DNA of 64,000 bases, taken from Croceimicrobium sp963974215. Its GTDB lineage: Bacteria > Bacteroidota > Bacteroidia > Flavobacteriales > Schleiferiaceae. Of the stretch, positions 16,231 to 24,581 are shown piece after piece. Both the position numbers and the translations under genes were made by a program. Location: assembly GCA_963974215.1 (NCBI GenBank), contig CAXBBL010000002.1, positions 310,001 through 374,000 on the forward strand. Direction: 5' to 3'. The notes below the pieces were generated by a model that was not told where the DNA came from, ran no database searches, and was given only the letters and a program-made list of their open reading frames with translations. Position 1 is the stretch's first letter, and each line of letters begins with the position of its first letter.

Positions 16231-17233
16231 CGACACTTTTACTAAACCTTTGCCTGATATGCTAAAAGCCATGTGGGCAGCGGAAGTAGGCGATGACGTT
16301 TTTGGGGAAGACCCTACCATTAATGCTTTAGAAGCAAAGGCTGCAGCCCTTTTCGGAATGGAAGCCGCCGTATTTTGTCCTTCGGGCACTATGACCAATC
16401 AGATTGCCATAAAAGTGCATACCCGTCCCGGCCAAGAAATTATTTGTCACGAATACTCACATGTTTACAATTACGAAGGCGGTGGCATTGCCTTTAACAG
16501 CGGTTGCCAAGTGAGACCTTTAGCGGGACCGCGTGGAAAATTAGAAGCCAGTAGTGTGGCCGAAGCTTTACAAAATCCTTTGGATATGCACGCAGCTACC
16601 AGTCGCTTGGTGGTTTTAGAAAACACCACTAATAAAGGTGGAGGCGCTTGTTACGAGCTAAGTGAAATTGATGCTATCAAGGCAGTGTGCGAAAAAACGG
16701 GACTCGGTTTACATCTTGATGGAGCCCGTTTATGGAATGCTTTAATCGCTAAAAGACAGCAGCCAAAGGATTTTGGCAGTCGCTTCGATTCAATTTCAAT
16801 CTGTCTAAGCAAAGGCCTCGGCTGTCCCGTTGGCTCTTTACTTCTAGGCTCTAGCGAATTTATTAGGGAGGCACGCTTTGTTCGCAAGAAGTTCGGCGGA
16901 GCGATGCGACAAGCGGGTTATTTGGCGGCGGCAGGTATTTACGCCCTCGACCATCATATTGAGCGACTCAGTGAAGATCATGCGAAAGCCCAAAAATTAG
17001 CAGAGGCTTTAGAAGCCAGCTCTTGGATAGAAAAGGTGGAAACAGTGGAAACGAATATTATAATTTTCAAACTGAAGGCAGACAAAAACATCGGGGAGTT
17101 TAATGCCACCTTAAAGGCAGAAGGGGTTTTACATATCGATATGGGGCAAGGTAAGCAGCGCTTCGTTACCCATCACGATGTAAACTTTGAAGATATTGAT
17201 AAGGTTTGTCAAGTAATTGGTGACTTAGCTTAA
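16214..17233 (+). CDS. ltaE: Low-specificity L-threonine aldolase
   Basis: PLP enzyme that splits threonine into glycine and acetaldehyde; cytosolic. 339 residues with MIDLRSDTFTKPLPDML, GDDVFGEDPTINALE, FCPSGTMTNQIAI, the PLP aspartate in LHLDGARLWNA and the Schiff-base lysine in SICLSKGLGCPVGS. Start at ATG 16214, inside the end of the upstream gene. It overlaps the convergent LysE-type gene by 9 bases at its 3' end. Confidence 0.93.
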   Translation: MIDLRSDTFTKPLPDMLKAMWAAEVGDDVFGEDPTINALEAKAAALFGMEAAVFCPSGTMTNQIAIKVHTRPGQEIICHEYSHVYNYEGGGIAFNSGCQVRPLAGPRGKLEASSVAEALQNPLDMHAATSRLVVLENTTNKGGGACYELSEIDAIKAVCEKTGLGLHLDGARLWNALIAKRQQPKDFGSRFDSISICLSKGLGCPVGSLLLGSSEFIREARFVRKKFGGAMRQAGYLAAAGIYALDHHIERLSEDHAKAQKLAEALEASSWIEKVETVETNIIIFKLKADKNIGEFNATLKAEGVLHIDMGQGKQRFVTHHDVNFEDIDKVCQVIGDLA

Positions 17234-17854
17234 GAAGAGCATTCCAAAGGCAATTAAACCCAGTATTACTATTTGCAGGATGCGCGACCATTTCCAGAAG
17301 ATTGGGCTTTGCAAAAAGCTTCCAAAATAGCTGGCCATCGCCGCCATTAAGCTGAAAATTATGGCTGCCTGCAACATAAATGTAGCGCCTAAAAATAGCA
17401 TTTGCCCAAAGCTCGACCAAGGAGCTGAATCGGCAACAAACTGCGGTAATAAAGCAAGAAAGAAAAGCGTAACCTTGGGGTTTAACACATTCATTAAAAA
17501 ACCTTTACGAAAAGAAGTCCAAAAGGCCTTAGGACCGGTGTTTTCGGTTTTTTGCCATTGGAATGATTCGGGTTTTTCGCGCCAAGCTCCATAGGCCAGA
17601 TATAGTAAATAGGCCGCACCGGCCAAGCGAATAAACCACGACAAGCCCGGCCACTCTTTTATTAAAAGCGCAAAACCACTTGCAGTGAGAAGGGTGTGCA
17701 CCAATACTCCCGATGCTAAACCCAAAGAAAGACTAAAGCCACGTTTAAAACCACGACTTAAACTTTCGGTAATCACGTACATGTTATCTGGGCCCGGCAG
17801 GAAAGTGAGAGAAACCGCTGCCACCAGAAAAGCTAAGAAGCTATTTACATCCAT
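17225..17854 (-). CDS. LysE/RhtB-family amino-acid exporter
   Basis: Inner-membrane exporter, six hydrophobic segments, 209 residues from ATG 17854 (MDVNSFLAFLVAAVSLTFLPGPDN). The FLPGPDNMYVITESLSRG block and GLASGVLVHTLLTASGFALL are diagnostic of the RhtB group; LMNVLNPKVTLFFLALLPQFV is the conserved mid segment. The frame extends to 17926 without homology. Its neighbour on the other strand is threonine aldolase, so export of threonine or a related amino acid is plausible but not shown. Confidence 0.88.
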   Translation of the reverse strand: MDVNSFLAFLVAAVSLTFLPGPDNMYVITESLSRGFKRGFSLSLGLASGVLVHTLLTASGFALLIKEWPGLSWFIRLAGAAYLLYLAYGAWREKPESFQWQKTENTGPKAFWTSFRKGFLMNVLNPKVTLFFLALLPQFVADSAPWSSFGQMLFLGATFMLQAAIIFSLMAAMASYFGSFLQSPIFWKWSRILQIVILGLIAFGMLFLS

Positions 17855-17893
17855 AATCTTGCTATTAAGCGGTCTATAATGCACCTTTGTACC

Positions 17894-18403
17894 ATGCAAA
17901 AAAACGCTGAAAATCTGGATTGGCATGCATTCTATACCAAGCCTCGCACTGAAAAAAAATTAGCGGAGCGTTTACGCGCTAAGGGTTTTGAAGTTTACGC
18001 CCCTACACAAACCATATTGAAGCAGTGGAGCGACCGCAAAAAAATGGTGGAAGAACCCCTTTTCCGCTCCTATGTTTTTGTGCAAATTAACTACAAAGAT
18101 TACCTAGAAATACTGCAAACTCCTGGTGCAGTAGCTATTGTTCGCTGGCTGGGCAAGCCTGCTCTTATTCGCGATGAAGAAATTGTGGCCATCAAAGAGT
18201 TTTTAAAACTAAGTAGTGGCATGGCCATCGAATTACGCGATTTTAAAAAAGGTGATCAGCTACGGGTAAAACACGGGAATTTAGAAAATGCCGTGGGAAC
18301 GGTAGTGCGTCAGACCAAAAGCAAAGTAATTTTAGAAATCGAAAAACTAGGAATGGCGCTTTATGCTGAAGTCCCTAAAAGTCAAGTTGAAAACACCCCC
18401 TAA
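17894..18403 (+). CDS. UpxY/NusG-like transcription antitermination factor
   Basis: 169 residues from ATG 17894. NGN domain: WHAFYTKPRTEKKLAERL, GFEVYAPT, then LFRSYVFVQI and GAVAIVRWLGKPALI. KOW part at the C-terminus: FKKGDQLRVKHGNLENAVGTVV. UpxY proteins keep RNA polymerase elongating through long leaders of polysaccharide operons, acting near their own 5' UTR. Here no polysaccharide operon follows, only a thioredoxin-like gene 3 bases downstream, so its target is unclear. An upstream ATG (17879) overlaps a -7-like CACCTTTG and is not used as the start. Confidence 0.85.
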   Translation: MQKNAENLDWHAFYTKPRTEKKLAERLRAKGFEVYAPTQTILKQWSDRKKMVEEPLFRSYVFVQINYKDYLEILQTPGAVAIVRWLGKPALIRDEEIVAIKEFLKLSSGMAIELRDFKKGDQLRVKHGNLENAVGTVVRQTKSKVILEIEKLGMALYAEVPKSQVENTP

Positions 18404-18406
18404 AAT

Positions 18407-18940
18407 ATGCGTTTATCATTTATAGCTCTACTTCTCCTTTTTTCGCATCTCGGCTTTAGCCAGGAAACGATAAACTGGATTAAAATTGAAGATTTAGAAG
18501 CGGCCCAAGCCAAAGAACCACGAAAAGTTATAATCGACCTTTATACCAATTGGTGTCATTGGTGCCACAAAATGGACGAGAATACCTTTCAAAATCCGGG
18601 TATTGCATCTTATGTAAATGAAAACTTTTACGCCGTGCGCTTTAATGCGGAACAGAAAGACACCATACTTTTTAAAGGACAAAAGTTTGGTTTTGTACCG
18701 AAAGGTCGCAAAGGTTACAACGAACTAGCGGCGGTATTAGCTAAGGGCCGCCTTTCTTACCCTACTATCGTTTATTTAGACGAAGAACTTAACCTCATTC
18801 AACCCGTACCGGGCTATATGGATGCAAAGGCCTTTGAGGAAGTTATTACTTATCTGGGCGAAGACCACCACAAAGAGCAGGAATTTGAGCAATACAAGCT
18901 TAATTACAACGGAAATATTCATAATTCGACTAAAGAATAG
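18407..18940 (+). CDS. Exported thioredoxin-fold protein (DUF255-like)
   Basis: 177 residues. Signal peptide MRLSFIALLLLFSHLGFSQ, then a thioredoxin fold with the redox pair in YTNWCHWCHKMDENTF (CHWC). NENFYAVRFNAEQ and LSYPTIVYLDEELNLI are the usual strand-turn with cis-Pro. This WCHWCH form is shared with DUF255 thioredoxin-related proteins, which are periplasmic disulfide or maturation factors. The C-terminus (EDHHKEQEFEQYKLNY) is polar. It is probably cotranscribed with the NusG-like gene. Confidence 0.8.
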   Translation: MRLSFIALLLLFSHLGFSQETINWIKIEDLEAAQAKEPRKVIIDLYTNWCHWCHKMDENTFQNPGIASYVNENFYAVRFNAEQKDTILFKGQKFGFVPKGRKGYNELAAVLAKGRLSYPTIVYLDEELNLIQPVPGYMDAKAFEEVITYLGEDHHKEQEFEQYKLNYNGNIHNSTKE

Positions 18941-18973
18941 CAAAGGAATAGGCCGAGGAAAATTCTTTAAATT

Positions 18974-18981
18974 TACCTTTG
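18974..18981 (+). promoter_or_regulatory. Candidate -7 box TACCTTTG for pheT
   Basis: An exact TAnnTTTG match 21 bases before the pheT ATG at 19002. No -33 element is clear. Confidence 0.45.
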
Positions 18982-19001
18982 CCGCCTTATAAAACACAGG
19001 C

Positions 19002-21425
19002 ATGAAAATCTCCTACAACTGGCTTAAACAGTACCTCGATATAAAATTACCCGCCGAAAGGGTTTCTGAACTATTAACCGATACCGGTTTAGAGGTAGAA
19101 GGACTCGAGCAAATTGACACGATTAAAGGTGGTTTGCGCGGTGTAGTTATTGGCGAAGTTTTGAGCTGTGAGAAGCATTCTAATGCTGATAAGCTTAAGG
19201 TTACCACGGTAAACATTGGGACAAAGGAATTGCTTCCTATTGTATGCGGAGCGCCAAATGTAGCGGCAGGACAAAAAGTATTAGTAGCCACTGTTGGCAC
19301 GGAGATTTACACGGAAGACGATTCCTTTACCATTAAGAAAAGTAAAATTAGGGGCGAAGTTTCGCAAGGCATGATTTGCGCCGAAGACGAATTAGGTCTA
19401 GGTGAAAGTCACGATGGCATTATGGTCCTTCCGGCAGATGCGCCAGTAGGACAAGCTGCGGCCGAATACTTTAATATCGAAAGCGATTATGTTTTCGAAA
19501 TTGGCCTTACCCCCAATCGCACGGATGCTATGTCGCATTATGGCGTAGCCCGCGATTTAAGAGCGGCCATTTTAAGATACGAGGGCGGAAAGCTAGATCT
19601 CACCTTACCTGCGCTTACTCCTTTAAGCAATAGCAGCGAAGATCTACCGATAAATATTAGCATTAAAAACAGTGAAGCCTGTTATCGCTACAGCGGATTA
19701 GCTCTGAAAAATGTTCAGGTTAAAACTTCACCCGATTGGCTACAAAACAGACTGAGAGCCATTGGCTTAAAGCCGCTAAATAATATTGTAGACATTACCA
19801 ATTACGTATTACACGAAACGGGACATCCTCTACATGCCTTTGATGCCGCCAAAATTAGTGGCGCGCAAATAAATATTCAGAACGCAGAAGAAGGACAAGT
19901 TTTTACCACCTTGGATGGTAGCGAATTAAAGTTGAGCGACAAAGATTTAATGATTTGTGATGCCGAAAAGCCTTTGGTTCTTGCCGGCGTTTATGGAGGA
20001 TTGAATTCAGGCGTAAGCCAAGAAACCACAAGTGTGTTTTTAGAAGCCGCTTATTTTAATTCGGTGAGCGTACGAAAAAGTGCGAAGCGCCATGGCTTAA
20101 ATACCGATTCATCTTTCCGCTATGAAAGAGGCGTGGACCCAGAAATGACCCTTTTCGCCTTAAAACGCGCGGCTAGTTTAATGATCGAGTTAGCCGGAGC
20201 TGAATTGGCCATGAATATCAAAGACGAGCATCCACATACCATCGAGGCTACTCATGTAGTACTTGATCTTAATCGCATGAATACCCTTATCGGGCATAGC
20301 ATTGAACCCGATTTAGTGCGCAGCATTCTGCACAGTTTAGATATTCGTATCCTTTCCGAATCGCATCAAAAATTAAATTTAGAAATCCCAACTTACCGCA
20401 TTGATGTTCAAAGGGAGGCCGACGTAATTGAGGAAGTACTGCGTATTTACGGTTTCAACGCCGTGCCTTACGATGGTCCCATGCGTATTTCAGTCGCTAA
20501 AATTGACCCCAAAGATGACAGCCGTGAAAGAGAAGTAATCAGCAATTTGTTGGCTAGTCTCGGTTTTAACGAGATGATGAATAACTCTTTGACCAAATCG
20601 AGCTATTACAATGACTTCGGCTTTAAGGCCGACGAAAGCATCAAAATGTTAAACCCTTTAAGTCAAGATTTAGCGGTGATGCGCCAAAGCTTGGTTTTCG
20701 GGGGCTTAGAAGCGGTAGCGCATAATAGCAAGAGACAGCGCAGCGATATTTCCCTATTTGAATTTGGCCGCGAGTATAAACTCGATGGCGAGAAATTTCA
20801 GGAACGAGAATGCTTGGGCCTGTGGATTAGTGGTAAAGACAAACCCGAAAACTGGCAGAAGCCCAATGAAGAAAGTGATTTTTACACCTTAAAACAAAGC
20901 TGCGTAAAGATTTTGGAACGCTTAGGCATTGATAAACTCAAAGAAGATGCCCTCGATAATCCTATTTACACAGAAGGCATAAGCTTAAAACAGGGTGAGA
21001 AAGAAATTGCCAGTATGGGACTGCTTAGCAGCAAGTTGACAAAATCTTTAGAAATTAAAGCGCCTGTTTTTTATGCACATTTCGATTGGTCTGCTCTGGT
21101 TAAGATTGCTAAACGCAAGAAAATTGTAATGACCGATTTACCAAAATACCCAGCGGTTCGTCGCGATTTAGCCCTTTTAGTGGATAGCGCCACTACCTAC
21201 GCATCTTTGCGCCAAGCAAGCCAAAAAGCGGGCGGAGCCTTATTAAGAGACATAAACTTATTTGATGTTTACCAAGGCAAGAATCTGCCTCAAGGCAAAA
21301 AATCTTATGCCTTAAGCTTTGTTTTCAGACACGATGAAAAAACGCTTAATGATTCGGCGGTAGACCAATCGATTAAGAAAATCTTAGACAGTTTAGAAAA
21401 GCAGTTTCAAGCAACTTTACGCTAA
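19002..21425 (+). CDS. pheT: Phenylalanine-tRNA ligase beta subunit
   Basis: Beta chain of the alpha2-beta2 enzyme that charges tRNA-Phe; cytosolic. 807 residues in the canonical order: start MKISYNWLKQYLDI, EMAP-II-like tRNA-binding domain (GVVIGEVLSCEKHSNADKL, CGAPNVAAGQKV), B3/B4 editing region (residues ~210-395: IGLKPLNNIVDITNYV, HGLNTDSSFRYERGVD), B5 domain, catalytic-like core, and a C-terminal FDX-ACB anticodon-binding domain (YPAVRRDLALLVD to the end). pheS is not in the window, so the subunits are encoded apart. Confidence 0.96.
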   Translation: MKISYNWLKQYLDIKLPAERVSELLTDTGLEVEGLEQIDTIKGGLRGVVIGEVLSCEKHSNADKLKVTTVNIGTKELLPIVCGAPNVAAGQKVLVATVGTEIYTEDDSFTIKKSKIRGEVSQGMICAEDELGLGESHDGIMVLPADAPVGQAAAEYFNIESDYVFEIGLTPNRTDAMSHYGVARDLRAAILRYEGGKLDLTLPALTPLSNSSEDLPINISIKNSEACYRYSGLALKNVQVKTSPDWLQNRLRAIGLKPLNNIVDITNYVLHETGHPLHAFDAAKISGAQINIQNAEEGQVFTTLDGSELKLSDKDLMICDAEKPLVLAGVYGGLNSGVSQETTSVFLEAAYFNSVSVRKSAKRHGLNTDSSFRYERGVDPEMTLFALKRAASLMIELAGAELAMNIKDEHPHTIEATHVVLDLNRMNTLIGHSIEPDLVRSILHSLDIRILSESHQKLNLEIPTYRIDVQREADVIEEVLRIYGFNAVPYDGPMRISVAKIDPKDDSREREVISNLLASLGFNEMMNNSLTKSSYYNDFGFKADESIKMLNPLSQDLAVMRQSLVFGGLEAVAHNSKRQRSDISLFEFGREYKLDGEKFQERECLGLWISGKDKPENWQKPNEESDFYTLKQSCVKILERLGIDKLKEDALDNPIYTEGISLKQGEKEIASMGLLSSKLTKSLEIKAPVFYAHFDWSALVKIAKRKKIVMTDLPKYPAVRRDLALLVDSATTYASLRQASQKAGGALLRDINLFDVYQGKNLPQGKKSYALSFVFRHDEKTLNDSAVDQSIKKILDSLEKQFQATLR

Positions 21426-21467
21426 TTAAGGATCTAAGGAATAGGGCAAAAGCAAAGGATAAAGAGT

Positions 21468-22370
21468 ATGCTAAAAATTGCCTACGACCCTATTTATCAT
21501 CACCCATTACCTGAGGGACATCGTTTCCCGATGGAAAAATATTCTTTACTGCCACAACAACTACTCTATGAAGGCACTTGCAGCGAAGCCAATTTCTTTA
21601 GTCCTGGCTTATTAAGTGAGGAGCAAATTTTACGCACCCATAAAGAAGAGTATTGGCTGAAATTAAGAAACCTAAATCTTAGCCGCTCAGAAGAGCGCCG
21701 CACCGGCTTTCCGCTTTCTGCCCAATTAGTAGAACGAGAAAGACGTATTAACCAAGGTACGATAGAAACAGCCCTTTATGCCTTACAACATGATGTGTCG
21801 CTGAATATCGCGGGTGGCACCCACCATGCCTATACCGATCGCGGAGAGGGCTTTTGCCTACTCAATGATATTGCCATTGCCTCTCATTATTTATTAGACC
21901 ACAATCTCGCCCAGCGCATCTTAATCGTGGATCTAGATGTGCATCAAGGCAATGGCACAGCCGAAATTATGGCGAAGGAAGAGCGGGTTTTCACCTTCTC
22001 CATGCATGGCGAAAAAAACTACCCCCTGCATAAAGAAAAATCCGATTTAGACATTGCTTTAGCCGACCAGTGCGATGATGCTACTTATTTGAAAAAGCTC
22101 GAGTATCATCTACCCAAAATTTTAGAAGACTTTCCTGCAGATTTTATTTTTTACCAAAGTGGTGTTGATGTTTTAGCGAGTGATAAGCTAGGACGTTTGG
22201 CTTTGAGTAAAGAAGGCTGCAAAAGTCGCGATCGATTTGTTTTAGAAAGCGCTAAACAGCGCCAAATCCCCGTGGCTATTTCAATGGGAGGAGGGTATAG
22301 CCCGAAAATTAGTGATATTATTGAGGCGCATGCCAATACTTTTCGGGTGGCACACGGCATTTGGTATTGA
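21468..22370 (+). CDS. Histone-deacetylase/AcuC-family hydrolase
   Basis: Zn-dependent deacetylase fold, 300 residues. Catalytic landmarks: GGTHHAYTDRGEGFCLLNDIAIA (general-base HH pair), LIVDLDVHQGNGTAEI with the zinc-binding Asp and His, FYQSGVDVLASDKLGRL (third zinc ligand Asp) and SMGGGYS. Bacterial members remove acyl groups from proteins, such as acetyl-CoA synthetase, or from polyamines; the substrate here is unknown. It lies 42 bases after pheT on the same strand. A 281-base gap with structured RNA follows. Confidence 0.88.
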   Translation: MLKIAYDPIYHHPLPEGHRFPMEKYSLLPQQLLYEGTCSEANFFSPGLLSEEQILRTHKEEYWLKLRNLNLSRSEERRTGFPLSAQLVERERRINQGTIETALYALQHDVSLNIAGGTHHAYTDRGEGFCLLNDIAIASHYLLDHNLAQRILIVDLDVHQGNGTAEIMAKEERVFTFSMHGEKNYPLHKEKSDLDIALADQCDDATYLKKLEYHLPKILEDFPADFIFYQSGVDVLASDKLGRLALSKEGCKSRDRFVLESAKQRQIPVAISMGGGYSPKISDIIEAHANTFRVAHGIWY

Positions 22371-22440
22371 AGAAAGCTGCGCTACATCTTTTATCCTATT
22401 TTTTTATATAATAATTTAATAATTAAAAAAATCTAATCTA

Positions 22441-22455
22441 TTCTTTAACAAAGAA
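22441..22455. promoter_or_regulatory. Inverted repeat TTCTTT-aac-AAAGAA upstream of the leader RNA
   Basis: A perfect 6-base dyad with a 3-base centre in an AT-rich stretch, 20-30 bases before the structured leader. It could be an operator or part of a promoter. There is no TAnnTTTG box here. Confidence 0.25.
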
Positions 22456-22471
22456 ATACACTCTAGTAAAA

Positions 22472-22625
22472 AAAAGGCCCCTATATTCGCTTTAAGTTTT
22501 TGTTGCTATTTTGAGGATAACAATAGTTACATTTGAAGGCAAATCAAGCCAGGGGCGATTTTCATTTGTTAACTAGTGGGTTAGAAGGAACAGATAAAAG
22601 CTTAGTCCCCTGCTTGATTTTCTTA
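22472..22625 (+). ncRNA. Candidate structured leader or small RNA
   Basis: Three nested helices can be drawn. Hairpin 1: TGTTGCTATT (22501-22510) with AATAGTTACA (22522-22531), 9 of 10 pairs. Outer stem 2: AAATCAAG, bulged C, CAGGGG (22541-22555) with CCCCTGCTTGATTT (22607-22620), 14 pairs. Inner stem: ATTTGTT (22564-22570) with AACAGAT (22589-22595). GGGGC at 22552-22556 can alternatively pair with GCCCC at 22477-22481, closing over hairpin 1, so two exclusive folds exist. It may be the 5' leader of the 58-residue ORF at 22652 or an independent RNA; I match it to no known family. Confidence 0.45.
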
Positions 22626-22651
22626 AAAACCAAAACAGATTTTAATTAGCG

Positions 22652-22828
22652 ATGTCAATCAAAAATTCAGGGAAAGAGCGCATCCGAAAAAAGTTTGTCT
22701 TGTATAAAAATCTTGGCCGCACTAGGCTGTTTTTCCGCACTGTGTGGATTAAAGAGGTTTTTGACGGTACACGCTGGCGCAGATCACAAATTCTTAAAGA
22801 AAAACCTAGGTCTACCGATCAGGTGTAG
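22652..22828 (+). CDS. Small very basic protein (58 aa), unknown
   Basis: ATG 22652 to TAG 22828. The product has 17 Lys/Arg and 5 Asp/Glu (segments GKERIRKKFVLYKNLGRTR and DGTRWRRSQILKEKPR), with a central hydrophobic/aromatic stretch (LFFRTVWIKEVF). It has no signal peptide and resembles small nucleic-acid-binding proteins only by charge. It has a structured leader just upstream, a strong terminator 6 bases after the stop and no close gene partner on the plus strand, so it looks like an independent transcription unit. I recognise no family. It could be non-coding sequence, but the frame fits the unit exactly. Confidence 0.5.
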   Translation: MSIKNSGKERIRKKFVLYKNLGRTRLFFRTVWIKEVFDGTRWRRSQILKEKPRSTDQV

Positions 22829-22833
22829 AAACT

Positions 22834-22863
22834 AAAAGCCGATTAAAAATGGCTTTTTTTTTA
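22834..22863 (+). terminator. Terminator after the 58-residue ORF
   Basis: A perfect 7-base stem AAAAGCC/GGCTTTT (22834-22840 and 22851-22857) with a 10-base loop, then a T run. It starts 6 bases after TAG 22828. Confidence 0.85.
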
Positions 22864-22885
22864 TGGCTTAAGCCACTCTTCATCC

Positions 22886-24574
22886 TTATCCTTGACTGGG
22901 TAAATCTAAGTCCTTACGCCTTATATACATAAAGCCGTCTAGCGAATTATTAAACAAAGGATCAATATTAAAGCAAACCACTAAAGCCTGACTTTGGATA
23001 TACTTTTTAATTAAAGGAGGAATCCGTAAAGAGCCCGGCTCAATTTCTTCCAACTTCCGATCAAAGGCGACCATATCGCTGGGAATATCATCCCATAGTC
23101 CTTTCTTATTGAGCAAGTTTACATCCGGCTTAAAAGCTTTACGCGGTTTAATAAGACTAGCCAAACTCGCATCACCATGATTTTTAAGTAGGTAGCTAAC
23201 CATGAGGGATTTACTAAAAGAAGAAAAACGATTGCTAATACTGGCGCAACCTAATATATATTGCAAGTCTTTATCCTTATCCATCAATGCCTTAATCGCA
23301 TTCCACAGAATAAATAGTGGCAGTGGCTTTTGTTGGTATTCCTTCACAATAAATGCCCGCCCTAATTCCAAGGAATTTTCAAATATGGAGTAAGCAGCAG
23401 AACCGACCTTAAATAAGGAATGCGTGTAAAAACCATTTATACCAAAGCGCTTAAATACCTGCGGGCCGTATGCCAAGCGATAGGCACCCACTAAGCATTC
23501 CGCCTCCTGATCCCATAAAAGCAAATGGTGATAATGGTAATCGTAAGTATCTAAATCCAGCGCCTTGTTACTACCTTCTCCTATTTCTCTAAAGCTAATC
23601 TCGCGTAAGCGCCCAATCTGTTTTAGCAAATAAGGAATATCTTCGGCTTCCGCCAGGTATACCGCGAATTGCTTCTGACTTAAAACTAACTTTTGCTTGT
23701 CGGCTAAAAATGAAATCTCATTTTTTAACATTTCTAGCTGCGGTTCCTCCTCTACCTGTTCAGCCTGTAAGGGTCGTTTCCTTAAAAATAGACTCTTCTT
23801 ATTTTGAGGCAGACTTAATGACAATATACCTATACGCTGCAATAACAAAGCGAGTAAGTGCCTATCTTCTGTGTACGATTTTACTTCCTTAGGATAGAGT
23901 AAGCGCGCCACTCTAATGGTTGCATTGCGCCGAAAAACTCGTCCTGACCAAGCCTGCTCTACGCTTTTTAAATTCGGTTCAACTATAGGTTTGCCATTTT
24001 TCAAATAAACGGGTAAGATGGGAACCTCGAATGCTCGGAAATCCGCTAAAAAAGTCAATATCCCTTTTTCATCTTGGCGCTTCACTTTTAAAGCCACTTG
24101 CCTCCTTTTGCTTTTCGCTGGCATCAAAAAGCCTCTTCCTTCCCCTCGCTCAAAGGCAGATACTAGATTTGCTACATTTTCGGTACAATTCGTTTCTGCA
24201 GCGGGAATTAGGGATTCCAGCGCCTTAAAGAAATCGGGGGCTAGAGAATCATCCTCAGGATTTAGAATGGCAAAGTCTGGCCGTTTCAAGCGCACTAAAC
24301 ATAATAACATTAGTGCATCCCAATGCGTATGCCTACTATTGACTACCACTAAAAATGGTCCTTTCTCAGGAATGCGCTTCAGCTCCGCTTTATAATATTG
24401 CAGCGGAATTTGCAGCTCATTTAAAATTTGAATAACCTCAGAATCTTGCGCTGCAGAGAGTCCCAATGAGTTTCGCCAAAAATCACGGTTTCCTTCTTTT
24501 TTTAGCAGTTCATTCTTAAGCTCCTTAAAGGCAATGTGTAGTTTAGCTTTCTTCATTTTATAAGCGCTTGGCAT
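22886..24574 (-). CDS. Two-domain acyltransferase, OlsF/GlsF-like
   Basis: About 562 residues. The N-terminal half is a PlsC-like acyltransferase (residues ~40-260: GPFLVVVNSRHTHWDALMLL, AILNPEDDSLAPDFFKAL, LPVYLKNGKPIVEPN). The C-terminal half resembles the OlsB-type N-acyltransferase (ISFREIGEGSNKALDLDTYDYHY, HHLLLWDQEAECLVGAYRLA, SLELGRAFIVKEYQQKPLPLFILWNAI). In bifunctional OlsF/GlsF these domains make ornithine or glycine aminolipids at the inner membrane. The PlsC HX4D motif is not exact here (HTHWD). Start taken at ATG 24574, 8 bases after the aspartate-kinase stop; ATG 24556 is also possible. Confidence 0.7.
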   Translation of the reverse strand: MPSAYKMKKAKLHIAFKELKNELLKKEGNRDFWRNSLGLSAAQDSEVIQILNELQIPLQYYKAELKRIPEKGPFLVVVNSRHTHWDALMLLCLVRLKRPDFAILNPEDDSLAPDFFKALESLIPAAETNCTENVANLVSAFERGEGRGFLMPAKSKRRQVALKVKRQDEKGILTFLADFRAFEVPILPVYLKNGKPIVEPNLKSVEQAWSGRVFRRNATIRVARLLYPKEVKSYTEDRHLLALLLQRIGILSLSLPQNKKSLFLRKRPLQAEQVEEEPQLEMLKNEISFLADKQKLVLSQKQFAVYLAEAEDIPYLLKQIGRLREISFREIGEGSNKALDLDTYDYHYHHLLLWDQEAECLVGAYRLAYGPQVFKRFGINGFYTHSLFKVGSAAYSIFENSLELGRAFIVKEYQQKPLPLFILWNAIKALMDKDKDLQYILGCASISNRFSSFSKSLMVSYLLKNHGDASLASLIKPRKAFKPDVNLLNKKGLWDDIPSDMVAFDRKLEEIEPGSLRIPPLIKKYIQSQALVVCFNIDPLFNNSLDGFMYIRRKDLDLPSQG

Positions 24575-24581
24575 CTTAAAC

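Noticed and set aside
22511..22526. GAGGATAACAATAG resembling the lac operator
   Set aside because: A short chance likeness; it is the loop side of hairpin 1 and no LacI-type gene is near.
24018..24395. 125-residue plus-strand frame
   Set aside because: Antisense to the acyltransferase gene; no homology or signal.
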